From the NCBI GenBank assembly GCA_016722045.1, contig JADKGY010000006.1, positions 310,001 through 374,000 of the forward strand: a stretch of DNA of 64,000 nucleotides, in the 5' to 3' direction. Position 1 is the stretch's first letter, and every line of letters starts with the position of its first letter. This DNA comes from Candidatus Opimibacter skivensis. GTDB taxonomy: Bacteria; Bacteroidota; Bacteroidia; Chitinophagales; Saprospiraceae. The translations under genes were made by a program, and so were the position numbers. Below are positions 60,888 through 64,000 of this stretch, in pieces. Below the pieces are notes generated by a model. It saw nothing but the letters and a program-made list of their open reading frames with translations. It made no database searches and had not been told where the DNA came from.

Positions 60888-61004
60888 GGAAGCACTAAAT
60901 GGTCTGCTTGGTTTTCCATCTATCATGAGTTTTGAATTGATCTTGTAGTTTGGAAGAATAATAAAATCTTCTACATCAAATTCAGGAAACATCACTTGAC
61001 TCTA

Positions 61005-61961
61005 TTATTTATTTCTGCAATAATAAACGACTGTATCTCCTTTCATTGATTCGTTCAATCTCCTGGCTTCATTCCGATATGAAGCTCGTCTACCGGAAAA
61101 CAATACATTCAGCAGACTCTTAAGCGGACCTTTTTTAGACTCGCTCATGGCGATGTCATGGATGTAATTTTCAGAAACGTAAAATTGCTCATCCCGGGAG
61201 TCACAATATATATCCACCTGGTGAAGACCGGCTTTGTCCAGCATAATTTTAATCCCCTCCAAAGATTGCAGATGAATATGCCGTGGTGCATCGAGCTGAA
61301 ACCAATTTTCCGCGTATCGTTCAAACGCATATGATACTAATGGTGTCCTGATGAGGATGGTGCCATTCTCTTTAAGATGTTTTTTAGCTGTCCTTAAGGT
61401 ATTAACCGGATCAGATGTATGTTCGAAGGAATGATGAAACATAATCAAATCAAACATTTCATTCTCCGGTAGTTCTTCCAAATTGATTCGCCTGACATCA
61501 ACCGGATAAATGGATTCTTTAATAAACGGATCAATACCTGTTAAGTCCGTGTATCCTATTTTCTTAAGCATATACAATAAATGTCCGGCACCTGATCCTA
61601 CATCTAAAATACGGGCATTCTTCGCTGGTAAAAATCTGCCGATAGAAAGAAGGGAATAATCATATAGGGCATACTTATCGATCAGCCTGTAAAATAAACC
61701 ACGCCTGTAAAATGAAGATTTTGAAACAATATCAAAATAGGCCGAGAATAGTTTGTTTTTTATCGAGACAGCGGAGAAAGAATAATAATTCTTGTCAGGA
61801 TAATATTTACCAAGATCCCGTGGAATCTCTCCGATCTGAATGGAATGACAGTTATTGCATACAACGTATTGGAATTCCTCCCGCATGCCCAATTGCATCT
61901 CTTTTACGCTAAATGATCTGTAATCTGATGTATTGTCGCATATTGTGCATGTATAGCTCAT
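61005..61961 (-). CDS. Class I SAM-dependent methyltransferase with N-terminal zinc ribbon
   Basis: A 318-residue enzyme. Four cysteines in the first 36 residues ('YTCTICDN', 'VVCNNCHSIQ') form a zinc ribbon as in sugar-modifying methyltransferases. The Rossmann part shows motif I 'ARILDVGSGAGHLLYML', 'TGIDPFI', 'FDLIMFHHSFEHTSDP' and 'LKENGTILIRTPLV'. Such proteins often methylate or otherwise modify nucleotide or glycan sugars. It faces away from the neighbouring glycosyltransferase gene but sits inside the same locus. Confidence 0.85.
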   Translation of the reverse strand: MSYTCTICDNTSDYRSFSVKEMQLGMREEFQYVVCNNCHSIQIGEIPRDLGKYYPDKNYYSFSAVSIKNKLFSAYFDIVSKSSFYRRGLFYRLIDKYALYDYSLLSIGRFLPAKNARILDVGSGAGHLLYMLKKIGYTDLTGIDPFIKESIYPVDVRRINLEELPENEMFDLIMFHHSFEHTSDPVNTLRTAKKHLKENGTILIRTPLVSYAFERYAENWFQLDAPRHIHLQSLEGIKIMLDKAGLHQVDIYCDSRDEQFYVSENYIHDIAMSESKKGPLKSLLNVLFSGRRASYRNEARRLNESMKGDTVVYYCRNK

Positions 61962-62076
61962 TGTGTGAAATAATCTTTATACGTCTGAATATGTGGCGGA
62001 TGGGTTGGCAATTACCGTTGCTAAATTAAATTTTTATTTTTGCTTTGAACTGTTTACATCCATTCGACCTTTAGCC

Positions 62077-62871
62077 ATGATCAATCATTCCTTTGCCGTT
62101 ATGGCTTACAATGATTCTCCATTTCTTCCGGCATGCCTGGATTCCATTAAAGCCCAGACCCTGAATAGTATTATTTATATCACCACATCCACGCCATCCG
62201 AATATATTGAAAACATATCCAAAAAATACGGTGTTGATCTTTATATCACTGAAAAAGGACTGGGAATCGCGCATGACTGGAACTTCAGCTTACATCAGGC
62301 CAAAACCAAATATGTAACGCTGGCTCATCAGGATGATCTGTACCATCGGGAATATTCAACGAGCTGTATTAAGGCAAGTGAAAAATTTAAAGACACTTTA
62401 ATCTGTTTCACCGGATACAACGAAGTAGTAGATGATACAAAAAGAACCCGAACATTACTACTCACTGTAAAAAAGTTTATGCTTCGATCCTCTATGCCAA
62501 TTCACAATCATATACAGAGTGAGATCAGAAAGAATTTACTTCTCTTCGCAGGATGTCCTATAGCTGCACCCAGTGTGATGTATAATCTCGAAAATTTAAA
62601 GGGTTTTCAGTTCTCGACTGAATTTTCAATTAATATGGATTGGGATGCGTGGTGTAGAATGGCACGGATGGAAGGGAGATTTGTATACGTAAAAAAAGAA
62701 TTATTAACCCACAGAATCCATCCAGATTCTGCAACAACTGCAGGCTTAAAAGAAAATATACGGCAACGTGAAGATTTGAAAATATTCAAACGTTTTTGGC
62801 CAGGTCTTCTTGCAAACCAATTAGTTAAATTGTATGCAAGAAGTTACAAGTCGAATATTCATAAAGTCTGA
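62077..62871 (+). CDS. GT2-like glycosyltransferase
   Basis: A 264-residue enzyme from ATG 62077 (MINHSFAVMAYND). The frame opens 28 codons earlier in a Phe-rich stretch that does not match the family. It shows the nucleotide-sugar fold start 'SFAVMAYNDSPFLPACLDSIKAQ', the 'EKGLGIAHDWNFSLHQAKTKYVTLAHQDDLYHREYS' region (QDD as the metal motif) and 'SINMDWDAWCRMAR'. It is 12 bp upstream of the YbhN-like gene and probably in the same transcript. Confidence 0.8.
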   Translation: MINHSFAVMAYNDSPFLPACLDSIKAQTLNSIIYITTSTPSEYIENISKKYGVDLYITEKGLGIAHDWNFSLHQAKTKYVTLAHQDDLYHREYSTSCIKASEKFKDTLICFTGYNEVVDDTKRTRTLLLTVKKFMLRSSMPIHNHIQSEIRKNLLLFAGCPIAAPSVMYNLENLKGFQFSTEFSINMDWDAWCRMARMEGRFVYVKKELLTHRIHPDSATTAGLKENIRQREDLKIFKRFWPGLLANQLVKLYARSYKSNIHKV

Positions 62872-62883
62872 TTCGCCCATGTC

Positions 62884-63906
62884 ATGAATTCAAAAATAAT
62901 TTCAGTTCTAAAATATATTGTTTTACTGGCTGTTGCAATCGGTTTGCTTGCACTTGCATTTAAAGGTATCAGCGTAAACGTTATTCTGCATGAAATGCTT
63001 CAGGCAAAACTTTCCTGGCTCCTCATAGCGGTCATCATAGGTCTTGCCGGATTTGTCAGCCGGGCCATTCGCTGGAAGCTTCTGATTGAATCATTGGGAT
63101 TTACACCCTCACTAAAAAACACTACTGCTTCCCTGATGGTTGGTTACTTTGCTAACCTTGCCTTTCCCAGGCTTGGAGAGGTGACACGATGCGGATCGCT
63201 GAGCAAAGCTGAATCTATTCCGTTCAGTAGTTTGCTGGGCACAGTCATTGTTGAGCGGGTCATTGATGTTCTCAGTTTGCTTATTCTTTTATTTCTTTCC
63301 TCAATCCTGGAAATTGACCGGTTAGGAAATTTTTTACACGACAATATCATAAAGCCACTTGGCATAAAATTGAAGACTGTCATGTCATCGCCGGGAATTA
63401 TAGCCATTGCTATTATTCTTTTCGTGGCGCTGCTTGTGATGATTTTCATCATAATGAGAAGATCAAAACAGAATAAAGAAGAATCAAAATTTGTACATCT
63501 CGTTAAAGGCCTTTTGAGTGGATTACAATCTGTGGCAAAACTTAAACGACCCTGGTTATTTCTTTTTCATTCCGTGTTCATCTGGTTTCTTGCTTTCCTG
63601 GGAATGTATGTAAGTTTTCAGGCTTTACCGTCCACAAGTGATTTGGGTATGACCGCAGCTTTATTCATTTTGGTCATCAGTGGTCTGGGCATGGCTGCCC
63701 CGGTGCAGGGAGGTATAGGAGCATTTCATCTATTGGTTTCCCAGGGTTTGGTCTTATATGGATTATCTCAGCAGGATGGACTCACATTTGCCACATTGGT
63801 GCATGCCCTCTCTTTAGTACTTGTGGTAGTCTGCGGTATAACTTCATTAATCCTTTTGTTTTCAGCCAATAAAAAAAGGCTTCAGGAAAATATCAAACAG
63901 CAATAA
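62884..63906 (+). CDS. YbhN/AglD-like membrane protein (lysylphosphatidylglycerol synthase TM-region family)
   Basis: A 340-residue protein with about eight membrane helices. 'RAIRWKLLIESLGFTPSLKNTTASLMVGYFANLAFPRLGEVTRCGSL' and 'GTVIVERVIDVLSLLILLFL' are the typical UPF0104 motifs, and 'GGIGAFHLLVSQGL' appears near the end. Members may flip lipid-linked molecules; here the glycan genes around it favour a role with lipid-linked sugars. No soluble transferase domain is fused, so it is not a complete LPG synthase. Confidence 0.85.
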   Translation: MNSKIISVLKYIVLLAVAIGLLALAFKGISVNVILHEMLQAKLSWLLIAVIIGLAGFVSRAIRWKLLIESLGFTPSLKNTTASLMVGYFANLAFPRLGEVTRCGSLSKAESIPFSSLLGTVIVERVIDVLSLLILLFLSSILEIDRLGNFLHDNIIKPLGIKLKTVMSSPGIIAIAIILFVALLVMIFIIMRRSKQNKEESKFVHLVKGLLSGLQSVAKLKRPWLFLFHSVFIWFLAFLGMYVSFQALPSTSDLGMTAALFILVISGLGMAAPVQGGIGAFHLLVSQGLVLYGLSQQDGLTFATLVHALSLVLVVVCGITSLILLFSANKKRLQENIKQQ

Positions 63907-63980
63907 CAGAATCTTCAAGACCAGGCCGATTTAAAAGGTTATATTAGTTATCTATTTTAGAATAATCCATTTTACAAAAT

Positions 63981-64000
63981 ATGTTTTCTCTACAATTCCA
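63981..64000 (+). CDS. possible start of a gene cut by the window end
   Basis: An ATG at 63981 begins an open frame (MFSLQF) that leaves the window after six codons, 74 bp after the previous stop. A real start is plausible from position only. Confidence 0.2.

Overview
The window looks like chromosomal DNA of a free-living Bacteroidota, probably of the Saprospiria/Saprospiraceae kind. The lineage call is an inference from family content, not from a marker gene. Support comes from a SusC/SusD pair, type IX secretion (T9SS) sorting domains of type A (three-strand, 'YPNP' start) and type B (gliding-motility type), LytTR/7TM two-component signalling, a DUF4286 protein, a UMF1-type MFS carrier, and one very good Bacteroidota-type promoter (TTTG, 19 bp, TATATTTG).

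Layout. 0.3-5.1 kb: an OmpA-domain envelope protein, a VTT-type membrane protein, a monomeric B12-dependent (class II) ribonucleotide reductase and a convergent Rrf2-type Fe-S regulator. 5.3-9.4 kb: a vanadium-haloperoxidase-type lipoprotein divergent from the Rrf2 gene, with a perfect operator around its -10-like box, then a quinol-type nitric oxide reductase. 9.4-14.3 kb: an ABC-F ATPase, a tail-specific S41 protease and a c-type cytochrome lipoprotein with a CX4CH site. 14.4-23.2 kb: a serine hydrolase, a T9SS cargo, a small four-helix-bundle (23S IVP/Avd family) protein, an S9 peptidase and an SLC45-like carrier, separated by many short tandem repeats. 23.3-32.9 kb: a DtxR/MntR regulator, DUF4286, acyl-CoA dehydrogenase, site-2 protease, OmpH/Skp, TatA, sulfotransferase, DsbA-like protein and AsmA. 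33.1-50.7 kb: a giant T9SS type-B adhesin-like protein, UMF1 carrier, GT83-like enzyme, SusD/SusC, and a LytTR response regulator with its LytS-like kinase. 50.7-54.2 kb: a repeat- and palindrome-rich stretch, then a lipoprotein gene with a C10 tract at its 5' end and a T9SS cargo. 54.4-64 kb: a surface-glycan locus (two GT-C-like membrane proteins, three GT2 enzymes, a methyltransferase, a YbhN-type membrane protein and an outer-membrane barrel).

Three things stand out. First, eight places between 23.7 and 44.5 kb where a one-base change restores a conserved protein (mntR, DUF4286, ompH, asmA twice, the T9SS-B giant twice, susC). Several lie at short homopolymers, so draft-assembly errors are the first explanation, but real decay or phase variation is not excluded. 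Second, short purine-rich tandem repeats begin at or within a few bases of the stop codon of about a dozen genes, sometimes as inverted pairs; one such pair encloses the four-helix-bundle gene. Third, the C10 tract sits just after a natural ATG and decides whether the lipoprotein frame is open. No rRNA, tRNA, CRISPR array, transposase, integrase or phage gene was recognised.
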